A stretch of 64,000 nucleotides of DNA from Streptomyces sp. HUAS ZL42 (GTDB lineage: Bacteria > Actinomycetota > Actinomycetes > Streptomycetales > Streptomycetaceae). This document shows, in pieces, positions 44,815-54,163 of the stretch (the stretch's first letter is position 1; every line of letters starts with the position of its first letter). The position numbers and the translations under genes were made by a program. The notes under the pieces are model-generated. The model searched no databases. It was not told the origin of the DNA and saw nothing but the letters and a program-made list of their open reading frames with translations. The stretch covers positions 4,871,001 through 4,935,000 of the forward strand of contig NZ_CP160403.1 in assembly GCF_040782645.1 (NCBI RefSeq), given 5' to 3'.

Positions 44815-47487
44815 ATGAGCGAGCACCGTCGCAAACCGCCGCAGCCGCAGGGAGGCGGACGTGCCGCGGCCAGACGTGGTCAGTCCGGCTCGTCCTCCGG
44901 CCGCCGTGCGGCCCCGCGAGGCGCCACCGGGTCTCCTTCCGACTACGGGTTGGGATACGGGTCGGGAGAAGAGGAGCGGCCGCTCGGCGGCCGCGCCGAG
45001 GCCCGGCGCGCGGCCCAGAGAAGCGTGGGTGGCCGCCGCAGAGCAGCCGAACCCGGCCGGGGTCACCGCACCGGTCCCGGCGGCCCGAACGGGCCCGGGC
45101 GAGGCAGAGGGCGCGCCGCACCACCCGGCAGGAAACGGTTGATCGACTATCCGCGCGCCGGCAAGGACGGCTGGCGGCGCTGGGTGCCGTCCTGGAAGTT
45201 CGTCTCCGCGCTGGCGGTCATGTTCTTCGGCAGCCTGGTGGCCGTCGCGGGCATCGGCTACGCCATGGTGGGCGTCCCGGACATCCAGAAGACCGCGACG
45301 GCGCAGAACAACGTCTACTACTGGTCCGACGGCAGCCAGATGGTTGCCACCGGTGGTGAGACGAACCGACAGATCATCGACTACGCGCAGATCCCCGCCG
45401 CGTTGCGGTACGCAGTCATCTCGCAGGAGAACAAGACCTTCGAGACCGACAGCGGCATCGACCCGAAGGGCATCGCCCGCGCCGTGTTCAACATGGCCAG
45501 GGGCGGCGACACGCAGGGTGGCTCCACCATCACCCAGCAGTACGTGAAGAACGCGATGCTGAACGACCAGTCGCAGACGATCTCCCGGAAGTTCAAGGAG
45601 ATCTTCGTCGCGATAAAGGTGGGTGCCACGGTCCCCAAGGACCAGATCATGGCGGGCTATCTGAACTCCGCGTACTACGGGCGGGACGACTACGGGGCTC
45701 AGGCGGCCGCGCGCGGGTACTTCAACAAGGACGCCGTCGACCTGAACCCGGGTGAGTGCGCCTTCCTCGCGGCGATGCTCAAGGGCGCCACGTACTACGA
45801 CCCGGCGGGCGCGACCTCCATCGACCCGGCCGCCACCCCGCAGGCCAACCAGAAGCGTGCCCTGACGCAGATGCAGGACACCCTGAACAAGATGGTCGAG
45901 TACGGCCACCTGAGCCCTGCCGAGCGGGCCAAGTACACCACGCTCCCCAAGGTGCAGAACCCGCGGTCGAACAGCGCGCTGAGCGGCCAGACCGGCTATC
46001 TCGTCGACCTTGCCAAGGCGTACCTGATCAACAACAAGATCATCACCGCCGACGACCTGCAGCAGGGCGGCTACTCGATCTACACGACCTTCGACAAGAC
46101 CAAGGTCAACGAGCTCAAGGCCGCGGTCCAGAAGGTCCAGAAGGCCAACATCAAGCCCAAGGAACGTCCTAAGACGGACACCCACGTCCAGTTCGGCGGG
46201 GCCTCCGTGGACCCGGCGACGGGCGCCATCAAGGCCATCTACGGCGGTGAGGACGCGACCAAGCACTTCACCAACAATGCCGACGCGACTGGCGCGCAGA
46301 TGGGTTCGACCATGAAGCCCTTCGTGCTCGCGGCCGCGATGACCTGGGGTGTGCGCGACAAGGATCTGGGCCCGTCGCAGGCGCAGGACGAGCGCACCAT
46401 CGTCTCCCCGAAGAGCCTGTACAGCGGTAAGAACAAGCTCAAGATCAAGGACTACGACGGGTCGATCTGGAAGAACGAGAAGCAGGAGGAGTGGCTGCAG
46501 ACCAACGACGACAACGAGTCGTACGGCTCTCCCCCGAACTACCAGATCGACCTCCGTGAGGCGATGAGGGAGTCGGTGAACTCCGCCTTCGTGCAGCTCG
46601 GCATGGACGTCGGTCTGGACAAGGTCAAGGAGGCCGCCATGAACGCAGGCCTCAAGGAGAACAGCCTGACGGGCACCAGCTTCCCGTCCTTCTCCATCGG
46701 TATCTCGGACCCCAGCGCGATCCGTATGGCGGGGGCCTACGCCACTTTCGCGGCCAGTGGGGAGCAGCGTGACCCGTTCTCCGTCCAGAGGGTCACGAGC
46801 AAGGACGGCGAGATCTTCAAGCACAAGGACCAGACGAAGCAGGCGTTCACCAAGCAGGTCGCCGACAACGTCACGGACGTCCTGAAGACCGTGGTCGAGA
46901 AGGGCACGGGTACCAGCGCCCAGCTGCCCGGGCGTGACGTGGCCGGCAAGACGGGTACCACCGACGGCAACAAGTCGGCCTGGTTCGTGGGCTACACACC
47001 GCAGCTGTCGACGTCGATCACCATGTTCCGGATGGACGACGACGAGACCAACAAGAACCGCACGTTCCTCGAGATGTACGGAACGGGCGGCAAGGAGAAG
47101 ATCCATGGTGCGTCGTTCCCGGCCGAGATCTGGCACGACTACATGGAGGACGCACTCAAGGATGAGCCGGCGGAGAAGTTCCCGACCCCTGAGGACATCG
47201 GTGTGGTCGTGAACGACGTCCCGTCCCCGAGTGCCACTCCCTCGGCCACCGAGACCGGTGACCCGACGCCGAGCCCGACGCCCAGCAAGACGCGGGGCAA
47301 GCCCACGCCGACGGCGACCGAGACCTGCGGCAGTTTCAGCTGGCAGTGCACCACCGGAGGAACGGACACGGGCGGTACCACCGGCGGCACGGACGGTGGT
47401 GTGACGTCCGATCCGACCGCCACGGAGTCGAGCGGCAACAGCAAAGGCAACGGCAATGGAGGCCTCTTCGGAGGTTCGACCGGTTAG
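44815..47487 (+). CDS. Bifunctional class A penicillin-binding protein
   Basis: Peptidoglycan synthase (890 aa) with both activities. A Gly/Arg/Pro-rich cytoplasmic tail (1-127) precedes a membrane segment at about 128-150. The glycosyltransferase 51 domain follows, with Glu205 in QENKTF and GGSTITQQYVKN. The transpeptidase domain has the motif GSTMKP (Ser498, Lys501), SVN (587-589) and KTGT (712-714), all intact. A 100-residue Ser/Thr/Pro/Gly-rich tail with one Cys pair (ETCGSFSWQC) ends the protein. GAGGAG precedes the ATG. It faces away from the PadR gene. Confidence 0.95.
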   Translation: MSEHRRKPPQPQGGGRAAARRGQSGSSSGRRAAPRGATGSPSDYGLGYGSGEEERPLGGRAEARRAAQRSVGGRRRAAEPGRGHRTGPGGPNGPGRGRGRAAPPGRKRLIDYPRAGKDGWRRWVPSWKFVSALAVMFFGSLVAVAGIGYAMVGVPDIQKTATAQNNVYYWSDGSQMVATGGETNRQIIDYAQIPAALRYAVISQENKTFETDSGIDPKGIARAVFNMARGGDTQGGSTITQQYVKNAMLNDQSQTISRKFKEIFVAIKVGATVPKDQIMAGYLNSAYYGRDDYGAQAAARGYFNKDAVDLNPGECAFLAAMLKGATYYDPAGATSIDPAATPQANQKRALTQMQDTLNKMVEYGHLSPAERAKYTTLPKVQNPRSNSALSGQTGYLVDLAKAYLINNKIITADDLQQGGYSIYTTFDKTKVNELKAAVQKVQKANIKPKERPKTDTHVQFGGASVDPATGAIKAIYGGEDATKHFTNNADATGAQMGSTMKPFVLAAAMTWGVRDKDLGPSQAQDERTIVSPKSLYSGKNKLKIKDYDGSIWKNEKQEEWLQTNDDNESYGSPPNYQIDLREAMRESVNSAFVQLGMDVGLDKVKEAAMNAGLKENSLTGTSFPSFSIGISDPSAIRMAGAYATFAASGEQRDPFSVQRVTSKDGEIFKHKDQTKQAFTKQVADNVTDVLKTVVEKGTGTSAQLPGRDVAGKTGTTDGNKSAWFVGYTPQLSTSITMFRMDDDETNKNRTFLEMYGTGGKEKIHGASFPAEIWHDYMEDALKDEPAEKFPTPEDIGVVVNDVPSPSATPSATETGDPTPSPTPSKTRGKPTPTATETCGSFSWQCTTGGTDTGGTTGGTDGGVTSDPTATESSGNSKGNGNGGLFGGSTG

Positions 47488-47510
47488 GCGCCGTATCGCC
47501 CTCCGCGGGT

Positions 47511-47524
47511 GTTTCACGTGAAAC
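47511..47524. promoter_or_regulatory. parS site
   Basis: Perfect 14-bp site, 16 bp with T/A flanks, between the PBP gene and the next gene, directly before a terminator. Confidence 0.95.
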
Positions 47525-47525
47525 A

Positions 47526-47558
47526 AGGGCCGCCGCACTGCCCAGGTGCGGCGGCCCT
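47526..47558 (+). terminator. PBP terminator
   Basis: A 13-bp stem (47526-47538 with 47546-47558), loop TGCCCAG, lies 38 bases after the PBP gene stop and next to parS. Confidence 0.75.
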
Positions 47559-47595
47559 CGGCGTATTCCTAGACTCGTACGGCAGGATGTGCGAC

Positions 47596-49107
47596 ATGCC
47601 CAGTGCAGAATCGACGCAAGCGAGCGTGCACCAGCCGGAACCGGTGCGGCCGACGAAGGACGACAGCGTCGCCGCTGTCGGCAGTGAACTGATCGGCGGC
47701 CCCATCGGGCGGCGCGCCCTGCTCGGGACGTCCTGGTGGACCCCGGTACGGGTCGTCGCGCTTGTGGCGATCGGCGTCTTCGCCCTCGGCCTGGTCCAGA
47801 AGGCGCCTTGCTACAACGGAGCCTGGTTCTTCGGCGCCAGTTCTCAGTACACCCACGCGTGCTACTCGGACATCCCGCATCTGTATTCGGGGCGCGGTTT
47901 CGCCGATGGCCTGGTGCCGTACTTCGACAAGCTGCCGGGCGACATGCAGTACCTCGAGTACCCGGTGCTGACCGGTGTGTTCATGGAGGTGGCCTCCTGG
48001 CTGACACCCAACAGCGGCAGCATCCAGCACCAGGAGCAGTGGTACTGGATGGTCAACGCCGGGATGCTGATGCTGTGCGCGGCTGTCATCGCCATCTGCG
48101 TGTCCCGCACCCACGCCCGGCGTCCCTGGGACGGGCTGCTGGTCGCCCTGGCGCCCGCCTTCGCGCTGACCGCCACCATCAACTGGGACCTGCTGGCGGT
48201 CGCTCTGACGGCCGCCGCGATGCTGATGTGGTCGCGTGGCCGCTCACTGGCGTTCGGTGTCCTGCTCGGGCTCGCCACGGCCGCCAAGCTCTATCCCGTC
48301 TTCCTGCTCGGGCCGCTGTTCCTGCTGTGCTGGCGAGCGGGCAAATGGCGGGACTTCGGCAAGGCCCTGGGCGGTGCGGCCGTCGCCTGGCTCGTGGTGA
48401 ACCTGCCCGTGATGTTCTTCGCCTTCGACGGCTGGTCGAAGTTCTACACGTTCAGTCAGGAGCGGGGCGTCGACTTCGGGTCCTTCTGGCTGATCATGGC
48501 CCAGAACTCCACCGACCCGCTCAGCACCGACACGGTCAACACACTGGCCACGGTCCTCATGCTGCTGTGCTGCGCGGGCATCGCGGCGCTGACCTTCACG
48601 GCTCCCCGCAGGCCGCGCTTCGCCCAACTCGCCTTCCTGATCATCGCCGCGTTCATAGTCACCAACAAGGTCTACTCGCCGCAGTACGTCCTGTGGCTGG
48701 TGCCGCTCGCCGTGCTGGCCCGTCCGAAATGGCGGGACTTCCTGATCTGGCAGGCGTGCGAGGTGGCGTACTTCCTCGGCATCTGGATGTACCTCGCGTA
48801 CACGACCAGCGGAGACGCCCACAAGGGCCTGCCGACCGACGGCTACCACTGGGCGATCGGCGTGCACTTGCTGGGCACGCTCTACCTGTGCGCCGTCGTC
48901 GTACGGGACATCTTCATGCCGGAGCGCGACGTCGTGCGCCTGGCCGGCGACGACGACCCTTCGGGTGGGGTGCTCGACGGGGCGGAGGACGTGTTCGTGT
49001 TCGGACCCGCGGCCCATCCGGCGCGGCACGCGGCCCACTTCGACGGACCACAGGTGGAGTGGGGAAGCAAGGGAGGAACAGCGCCTTCCGCGGACAGTTC
49101 GCTCTGA
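47596..49107 (+). CDS. Glycosyltransferase family 87 membrane protein
   Basis: Polytopic membrane protein (503 aa) of the GT87 family, which includes polyprenyl-phosphate-mannose-dependent mannosyltransferases that build cell-envelope glycans. Residues 40-410 contain about ten membrane segments; typical pieces are VVALVAIGVFALGLVQKAPC, NWDLLAVALTAAAMLMW and RSLAFGVLLGLATAAKLYPVFLLGPLFLL. The last 70 residues form an acidic cytoplasmic tail. ATG 47596 has GGCAGG upstream; 47587 is an alternative. The precise donor and acceptor are unknown. Confidence 0.88.
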   Translation: MPSAESTQASVHQPEPVRPTKDDSVAAVGSELIGGPIGRRALLGTSWWTPVRVVALVAIGVFALGLVQKAPCYNGAWFFGASSQYTHACYSDIPHLYSGRGFADGLVPYFDKLPGDMQYLEYPVLTGVFMEVASWLTPNSGSIQHQEQWYWMVNAGMLMLCAAVIAICVSRTHARRPWDGLLVALAPAFALTATINWDLLAVALTAAAMLMWSRGRSLAFGVLLGLATAAKLYPVFLLGPLFLLCWRAGKWRDFGKALGGAAVAWLVVNLPVMFFAFDGWSKFYTFSQERGVDFGSFWLIMAQNSTDPLSTDTVNTLATVLMLLCCAGIAALTFTAPRRPRFAQLAFLIIAAFIVTNKVYSPQYVLWLVPLAVLARPKWRDFLIWQACEVAYFLGIWMYLAYTTSGDAHKGLPTDGYHWAIGVHLLGTLYLCAVVVRDIFMPERDVVRLAGDDDPSGGVLDGAEDVFVFGPAAHPARHAAHFDGPQVEWGSKGGTAPSADSSL

Positions 49108-49130
49108 GCGAACAGCCCTGAAAGGGGCTA

Positions 49131-49175
49131 CGGAGAAGGGCAGTACACGGGGCCTCCGTGTACTGCCCTTCTCCG
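49131..49175. terminator. Strong bidirectional terminator
   Basis: A perfect 20-bp stem (49131-49150 with 49156-49175), loop GGCCT, lies between the convergent GT87 (+) and alanine racemase-like (-) genes. Confidence 0.9.
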
Positions 49176-49217
49176 CTTCAGCGGTCCTGGGAGCCCGAGT
49201 TGCCGAGGGGCGGCCGC

Positions 49218-50249
49218 TCAGCGGTCCACGAGCCGGTCGAACTGCGTGGTGGTGTGCCGCAGATGGGCCACCAGTTCCTCACCCACCTTCGGCTCCGGGG
49301 CGTCCGCGGGCACGAAAAGGATGGACACCTGCATGTGCGGCGGCTCGGCGAACCAGCGCTGCTTGCCGCCCCAGACGAACGGAGAAAGGTTCCGGTTCAC
49401 CGTGGCGAGCCCGGCGCGGGCGACGCCCTTGGCACGCGGCATGACGCCGTGCAGCGCCTTGGGGGCCTCCAGACCCACCCCGTGCGACGTACCGCCCGCC
49501 ACGACCACCAGGAAGCCGTCGGAAGCCGCCTTCTGCTGGCGGTAGCCGAAGCGGTCGCCCTTGGCCACGCGCGTGACGTCCAGGACCGCACCGCGGTACT
49601 CGGTGGCCTCGTGGTCCCCCAGCCACAGCCGGGTGCCGATGCGGGCGCGGAACCGGGTTTGCGGGAACTGCTGCTGAAGCCGCGCGAGTTCCTCCGCCTT
49701 GAGGTGGCTGACGAACATCGTGTGCAGCGGCAGCCGGGCGGCCCGCAGCCGGTCCATCCAGCCGATGACCTCCTCGACGGCGTCCGAGCCGTCGGTACGG
49801 TCGAGCGGCAGATGGATCGCGAAGCCCTCGAGACGGACGTTCTCTATGGCGGAGTGCAGCAGCGGCAGGTCCTGCTCGCTGATGCCGTGCCGCCTCATCG
49901 AGGACATCACCTCGACGACCACGCGGGCACCCACGAGGCCGTACACCCCGTCGACCGACGAGACCGAGCGGACGACCCGGTCCGGCAGCGGCACGGGCTC
50001 CTCGCCGCGCCGGTATGGCGTCAGTACCAGCAGGTCGCCGCTGAAGAAGTCCTTGATGCGCGCGGCCTCGTAGGTGGTGCCGACGGCGAGGATGTCCGAG
50101 CCGAGCCGCGTCGCCTCCTCCGCCAGGCGCTCGTGTCCGAAGCCGTAGCCGTTGCCCTTGCAGACCGGGACCAGCCCCGGGAACTGCTCCTGCACGTGCT
50201 TGTGGTGCGCCCGCCAGCGCGCGGTGTCGACGTAGAGCGTGAGCGCCAT
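49218..50249 (-). CDS. Alanine racemase-family PLP protein
   Basis: Fold-type III PLP enzyme (343 aa). Lys31 in VCKGNGYGFG fits the PLP-binding lysine; LRAARLPLHTMFVSHLKAEELARL and a C-terminal beta domain follow. It differs from the main Alr of Streptomyces in length and sequence, and lacks the standard C-terminal catalytic Tyr region that I would expect, so the exact reaction is open. Beside femX, it may serve peptidoglycan amino-acid supply. ATG start; the gene lies 83 bases upstream of the region where femX ends, on the same strand. Confidence 0.8.
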   Translation of the reverse strand: MALTLYVDTARWRAHHKHVQEQFPGLVPVCKGNGYGFGHERLAEEATRLGSDILAVGTTYEAARIKDFFSGDLLVLTPYRRGEEPVPLPDRVVRSVSSVDGVYGLVGARVVVEVMSSMRRHGISEQDLPLLHSAIENVRLEGFAIHLPLDRTDGSDAVEEVIGWMDRLRAARLPLHTMFVSHLKAEELARLQQQFPQTRFRARIGTRLWLGDHEATEYRGAVLDVTRVAKGDRFGYRQQKAASDGFLVVVAGGTSHGVGLEAPKALHGVMPRAKGVARAGLATVNRNLSPFVWGGKQRWFAEPPHMQVSILFVPADAPEPKVGEELVAHLRHTTTQFDRLVDR

Positions 50250-50332
50250 GGCCGGACCCGGAACCTTTCTCGTGGCTGCGGTGTATCAGAGATGTGGAAG
50301 CTATCGACGGTATCGAAGCGAAGAACGCGGAA

Positions 50333-51454
50333 TCAGCGGCGCGACATGTAGATGTCGAGCGCCTTGTGGAGCAGCTTGTTCAGCGGGAAGTCCCACTCGC
50401 CGAGGTATTCGGCGGCCTGTCCGCCCGTGCCGACCTTGAACTGGATCAGGCCGAAGAGGTGGTCGGTCTCGTCCAGCGAGTCGGAGATGCCCCGCAGGTC
50501 GTAGACGGTGGCCCCGAGCGCGTAGGCGTCCCGCAGCATCCGCCACTGCATCGCGTTCGACGGGCGGAACTCCCGGCCGATGTTGTCCGAGGCACCGTAG
50601 GAGTACCAGACGTGCCCACCGACGATCAGCATCGTCGCCGCCGACAGGTTCACGCCGTTGTGGCGGGCGAAATACAGCCGCATGCGGTTGGGGTCCTCGG
50701 TGTTGAGGGCCGTCCACATGCGCTGGAAGTACGACAGCGGGCGGGGCCGGAAGTGGTCGCGCACGGCCGTGATCTCGTACAGCCGCTGCCACTCCTCGAG
50801 ATCGTGGTAGCCGCCCTGGACGACCTCGACGCCGGCCTTCTCGGCCTTCTTGATGTTGCGGCGCCACAGCTGGTTGAAGTTCTTGTGGACCTCTTCGAGG
50901 GAGCGGTTCGCCAGCGGCACCTGGAACACATAACGGGGCTGCACATCACCGAAGCCGGCCCCGCCGTCCTCCCCCTGCTGCCAGCCCATGCGGCGCAGCT
51001 TGTCGGCCACCTCGAAGGCGCGCGGCTCGATGAAGTCGGCCTCGATGTCGCGCAGGCGCTTCACATCCGGGTTCTGGATGCCCTGCTTGATGGAGGCGGC
51101 CTCCCAGCGCCGGATGATGACCGGCGGGCCCATCTTCACGGAGAAGGCGCCCTGCTGCTTGAGGTGCGCGAGCATCGGTTCCAGCCACTCGGTCAGATTT
51201 GGCGCGTACCAGTTGATGACCGGGCCCTCGGGCAGATAGGCGAGGTAGCGCTTGATCTTGGGGAGCTGCCGGTAGAGGACGAGGCCCGCACCGACCAGTT
51301 CACCGGTCCTGCCGTCGAACCAACCGAGGCTCTCCGAGCGCCACTCCGCCTTGACGTCCGCCCAGGCCGGAACCTGCATGTGACTCGCCGACGGCAGGCT
51401 CTGGATGTAGGCCAGATGCTGCTCGCGGCTGATGGTCCTCAGGGTCAGGCTCAT
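50333..51454 (-). CDS. femX: FemX-type peptidoglycan bridge aminoacyltransferase
   Basis: GNAT-fold peptidyltransferase of the FemABX family (373 aa). In Streptomyces coelicolor the enzyme at this locus adds the first glycine from Gly-tRNA to lipid II; I assign the same role here. Two GNAT halves are visible, with YRQLPKIKRYLAYLPEGPVINW, GVNLSAATMLIVGGHVWYSYGASDNIGREFRPSNAMQW and the FKVGTGGQAAEYLGEWDFPLN end. ATG 51454 has GAGGAGC upstream. It is transcribed before the racemase-like gene in the same direction. Confidence 0.92.
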   Translation of the reverse strand: MSLTLRTISREQHLAYIQSLPSASHMQVPAWADVKAEWRSESLGWFDGRTGELVGAGLVLYRQLPKIKRYLAYLPEGPVINWYAPNLTEWLEPMLAHLKQQGAFSVKMGPPVIIRRWEAASIKQGIQNPDVKRLRDIEADFIEPRAFEVADKLRRMGWQQGEDGGAGFGDVQPRYVFQVPLANRSLEEVHKNFNQLWRRNIKKAEKAGVEVVQGGYHDLEEWQRLYEITAVRDHFRPRPLSYFQRMWTALNTEDPNRMRLYFARHNGVNLSAATMLIVGGHVWYSYGASDNIGREFRPSNAMQWRMLRDAYALGATVYDLRGISDSLDETDHLFGLIQFKVGTGGQAAEYLGEWDFPLNKLLHKALDIYMSRR

Positions 51455-51710
51455 TCGGGGCGCTCCTCGGGCTGGTGTGTCCCCCTGGGTACAGGGGCTC
51501 CGGCTCTCGCGCCGAAGCCTACTGCGCCTTGGGAGCGCCCCGGCCGGGCGCACGGGACCTTCGCCCCGGCCTGTGGGCCGCCGAGGCGTTGCATGGTGTT
51601 CACAGGGAGGGCCGGACGACTGCTTCCGGAGAACACGGCGGCTTGTGACCGCATCCCCCGTCCGTGCGTCGGCATCCGGCTCCCTGTCGGTCAGCCGGTG
51701 ACGGCGGCGG

Positions 51711-52016
51711 TCAGCCGAAGAGGCCGCCGTGCGCCATGCCGAGGAAGAAACCGACGCCCGAGGCACCGAGACCCAGGATCAGACCGAAGCGCTCACGGGT
51801 GGTCTCCGAGATCCACTGTCCGTACGCGCCAGTGAAGATCCCCACCAGACCCGTCCAGGAGCTGAGCAGGTGGAGGCTGTGGAACATCGCCGTGACGAAC
51901 GACGTCACTCCGAGCACCAGGGTCACCGCGAGCAGGGCGTCCTGGAGGGGATGCGGTTTGTCGTCCGTGGCGAAGAGGGAGCCGACTGCGGTGTTGGGTC
52001 GCAATGCCTGTGCCAT
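51711..52016 (-). CDS. Small conserved membrane protein
   Basis: Unknown function (101 aa) with three membrane segments: [41 protein letters not shown] and [25 protein letters not shown]. It is conserved upstream of rpsF in Streptomyces. ATG 52016 has AGGAGG 6 bases upstream. Divergent from rpsF across 287 bases. Confidence 0.8.
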   Translation of the reverse strand: MAQALRPNTAVGSLFATDDKPHPLQDALLAVTLVLGVTSFVTAMFHSLHLLSSWTGLVGIFTGAYGQWISETTRERFGLILGLGASGVGFFLGMAHGGLFG

Positions 52017-52054
52017 GGGGCACCTCCTGCGAAAGGCGGCGCATCGTAGCGCCA

Positions 52055-52071
52055 TACACACCCGATGTGTA
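52055..52071. promoter_or_regulatory. Short inverted repeat TACACA/TGTGTA
   Basis: TACACA and TGTGTA flank CCCGA between the divergent small membrane protein gene and rpsF. A possible operator; nothing else supports it. Confidence 0.25.
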
Positions 52072-52097
52072 CAGATTGGCGGTCCCGGCGACCGGAT

Positions 52098-52127
52098 TTC
52101 AACCGCACGCCGCTGTGCGGGTACTCT
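52098..52127 (+). promoter_or_regulatory. Probable rpsF promoter
   Basis: TTCAAC (52098-52103) and TACTCT (52122-52127) are 18 bases apart, about 175 bases before rpsF. Confidence 0.45.
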
Positions 52128-52303
52128 GTACCGTCTGCACCGGTGTCTGCCCAGGCACAGCCGGGGACTCCGCCCAGGTCAGTGCGGGGACGTCGCCAGC
52201 CGACCCCCGATTGTCAGTGGCGGCCGATACCGTTGCGTACGCATCACAACCCTCCTGCCACGGAACGACCGTGGCCGCTGAGTCCAAAGGAGGTGGGTTC
52301 CAC

Positions 52304-52594
52304 ATGCGTCACTACGAGGTGATGGTCATCCTCGACCCCGATCTCGAGGAGCGCGCTGTCTCCCCGCTGATCGAGAACTTCCTCTCCGTCGTCCGTGAGG
52401 GCAACGGAAAGGTGGAGAAGGTCGACACCTGGGGCCGTCGTCGTCTCGCGTACGAGATCAAGAAGAAGCCCGAGGGCATCTACTCGGTCATCGACCTGCA
52501 GGCCGAGCCTGCGGTCGTCAAGGAGCTCGACCGCCAGATGAACCTGAACGAGTCGGTCCTCCGGACCAAGGTCCTCCGCCCCGAGACCCACTGA
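52304..52594 (+). CDS. rpsF: 30S ribosomal protein S6
   Basis: Ribosomal protein bS6 (96 aa), [19 protein letters not shown]... [18 protein letters not shown], a normal full-length S6; it pairs with S18 on the small subunit. AAAGGAGGT lies 9 bases before the ATG, nearly the perfect complement of the 16S rRNA end. First gene of rpsF-ssb-rpsR-rplI. Confidence 0.97.
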   Translation: MRHYEVMVILDPDLEERAVSPLIENFLSVVREGNGKVEKVDTWGRRRLAYEIKKKPEGIYSVIDLQAEPAVVKELDRQMNLNESVLRTKVLRPETH

Positions 52595-52670
52595 GCTCTC
52601 CCGCTCAGCGGATCCCGGGATTCGAGTAGCAGCCAAGCAGCCAGCAGCAAACCCGCCGAGAGGTTCCCCC

Positions 52671-53252
52671 ATGGCAGGCGAGACCGTCATCACGGTCGTC
52701 GGCAATCTTGTCGACGACCCCGAGCTGCGCTTCACCCCCTCCGGTGCGGCAGTCGCGAAGTTCCGCGTCGCGTCCACGCCCCGCACCTTCGACCGTCAGA
52801 CGAACGAGTGGAAGGACGGCGAGAGCCTGTTCCTGACCTGCTCGGTCTGGCGTCAGGCGGCGGAGAACGTCGCCGAGTCGCTCCAGCGAGGCATGCGCGT
52901 CATCGTGCAGGGCCGGCTGAAGCAGCGGTCCTATGAGGACCGTGAGGGCGTCAAGCGCACGGTCTACGAGCTGGACGTCGAGGAAGTCGGCGCCAGCCTG
53001 CGCAACGCCACGGCCAAGGTCACCAAGACCGCCGGCCGTAGTGGCCAGGGCGGTTACGGCGGCGGTGGCGGCCAGGGTGGCGGCGGCTGGGGCGGCGGCC
53101 CCGGTGGCGGTCAGCAGGGCGGCGGGGCTCCCGCCGACGACCCGTGGGCGACCGGTGCTCCCGCCGGTGGCAACCAGGGCGGCGGTGGCGGCGGCTGGGG
53201 TGGAAACTCCGGCGGCAGCGGTGGCGGCTACTCGGACGAGCCCCCCTTCTAG
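52671..53252 (+). CDS. ssb: Single-stranded DNA-binding protein
   Basis: SSB (193 aa) that coats single-stranded DNA in replication and repair. The OB fold covers residues 1-115 ([63 protein letters not shown]). A very Gly-rich linker (about 125-185) follows, ending in the acidic partner-binding tip SDEPPF. As this is the copy next to rpsF and rpsR, it is the essential one. Confidence 0.97.
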   Translation: MAGETVITVVGNLVDDPELRFTPSGAAVAKFRVASTPRTFDRQTNEWKDGESLFLTCSVWRQAAENVAESLQRGMRVIVQGRLKQRSYEDREGVKRTVYELDVEEVGASLRNATAKVTKTAGRSGQGGYGGGGGQGGGGWGGGPGGGQQGGGAPADDPWATGAPAGGNQGGGGGGWGGNSGGSGGGYSDEPPF

Positions 53253-53296
53253 GGCGGGCTCGCACCCAAACTTCTTGATCACACAGGAGAAACACC

Positions 53297-53533
53297 ATGG
53301 CGAAGCCGCCTGTGCGCAAGCCGAAGAAGAAGGTCTGCGCTTTCTGCAAGGACAAGGTCACGTACGTGGACTACAAGGACACGAACATGCTGCGGAAGTT
53401 CATTTCCGACCGCGGCAAGATCCGTGCCCGCCGCGTGACCGGCAACTGCACGCAGCACCAGCGTGATGTCGCCACGGCCGTCAAGAACAGCCGTGAGATG
53501 GCGCTGCTGCCCTACACCTCCACCGCGCGCTAA
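53297..53533 (+). CDS. rpsR: 30S ribosomal protein S18
   Basis: Ribosomal protein bS18 (78 aa). [19 protein letters not shown] and [25 protein letters not shown] are conserved. The Cys residues at VCAFC and GNC with His make it the zinc-type (C+) form; Streptomyces often also carry a Cys-free copy elsewhere, made under zinc shortage. AGGAG precedes the ATG. Confidence 0.97.
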   Translation: MAKPPVRKPKKKVCAFCKDKVTYVDYKDTNMLRKFISDRGKIRARRVTGNCTQHQRDVATAVKNSREMALLPYTSTAR

Positions 53534-53551
53534 GGGAAGGGTGACCGACAC

Positions 53552-53998
53552 ATGAAGATCATCCTCACCCACGAGGTCTCCGGCCTCGGTGCCGCGGGCG
53601 ACGTCGTCGATGTCAAGGACGGCTACGCTCGCAACTACCTGATCCCGCGGAAGTTCGCGATCCGCTGGACCAAGGGTGGCGAGAAGGACGTCGAGCAGAT
53701 CCGTCGTGCTCGCAAGATCCACGAGATCCAGACCATCGAGCAGGCCAACGCTGTGAAGGCCCAGCTCGAGGGTGTGAAGGTCCGTCTGGCCGTCCGCTCC
53801 GGCGACGCCGGTCGTCTCTTCGGTTCCGTCACCCCGGCCGACATCGCCTCGGCGATCAAGGCTGCCGGCGGCCCCGAGGTCGACAAGCGCCGCATCGAGC
53901 TCGGTGCTCCCATCAAGACCCTGGGCGCCCACGAGACGTCCGTGCGTCTGCACCCCGAGGTTGCCGCCAAGGTCAACATCGAGGTCGTCGCGGCCTGA
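53552..53998 (+). CDS. rplI: 50S ribosomal protein L9
   Basis: Ribosomal protein bL9 (148 aa) of the large subunit. The N-terminal domain reads [33 protein letters not shown], linked by a long helix to the C-terminal domain ([26 protein letters not shown]). Normal length. Last gene of the four-gene operon and followed by a hairpin. Confidence 0.97.
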   Translation: MKIILTHEVSGLGAAGDVVDVKDGYARNYLIPRKFAIRWTKGGEKDVEQIRRARKIHEIQTIEQANAVKAQLEGVKVRLAVRSGDAGRLFGSVTPADIASAIKAAGGPEVDKRRIELGAPIKTLGAHETSVRLHPEVAAKVNIEVVAA

Positions 53999-54025
53999 TC
54001 GCCGCGCTCGGCTTGAACAGCTGAG

Positions 54026-54058
54026 AGAAGGGCCGTACCCGCAGGGCACGGCCCTTCT
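54026..54058 (+). terminator. rplI operon terminator
   Basis: An 11-bp stem (54026-54036 with 54048-54058), AGAAGGGCCGT and its complement, is followed by TT. Confidence 0.75.
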
Positions 54059-54090
54059 TCGTGTCCGGGGCCGTCCAGAGGTCGCAGCGT

Positions 54091-54104
54091 GTTTCACGTG
54101 AAAC
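54091..54104. promoter_or_regulatory. parS site
   Basis: Perfect 14-bp site between the convergent rplI and MATE genes. Confidence 0.95.
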
Positions 54105-54122
54105 CCCGCGAACCAGGGCGCT

Positions 54123-54136
54123 GTTTCACGTGAAAC
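54123..54136. promoter_or_regulatory. parS site
   Basis: Perfect 14-bp site, 32 bases from the previous one (about three helical turns), in the same gap. Confidence 0.95.
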
Positions 54137-54163
54137 GCTCCGCCGTCGACACCGACCGCACGC

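Noticed and set aside
44692..47538. A 948-codon open frame opposite the penicillin-binding protein
   Set aside because: The PBP shows all catalytic motifs; the opposite frame is Leu/Arg/Val/Gly/Asp-rich without domain signals.
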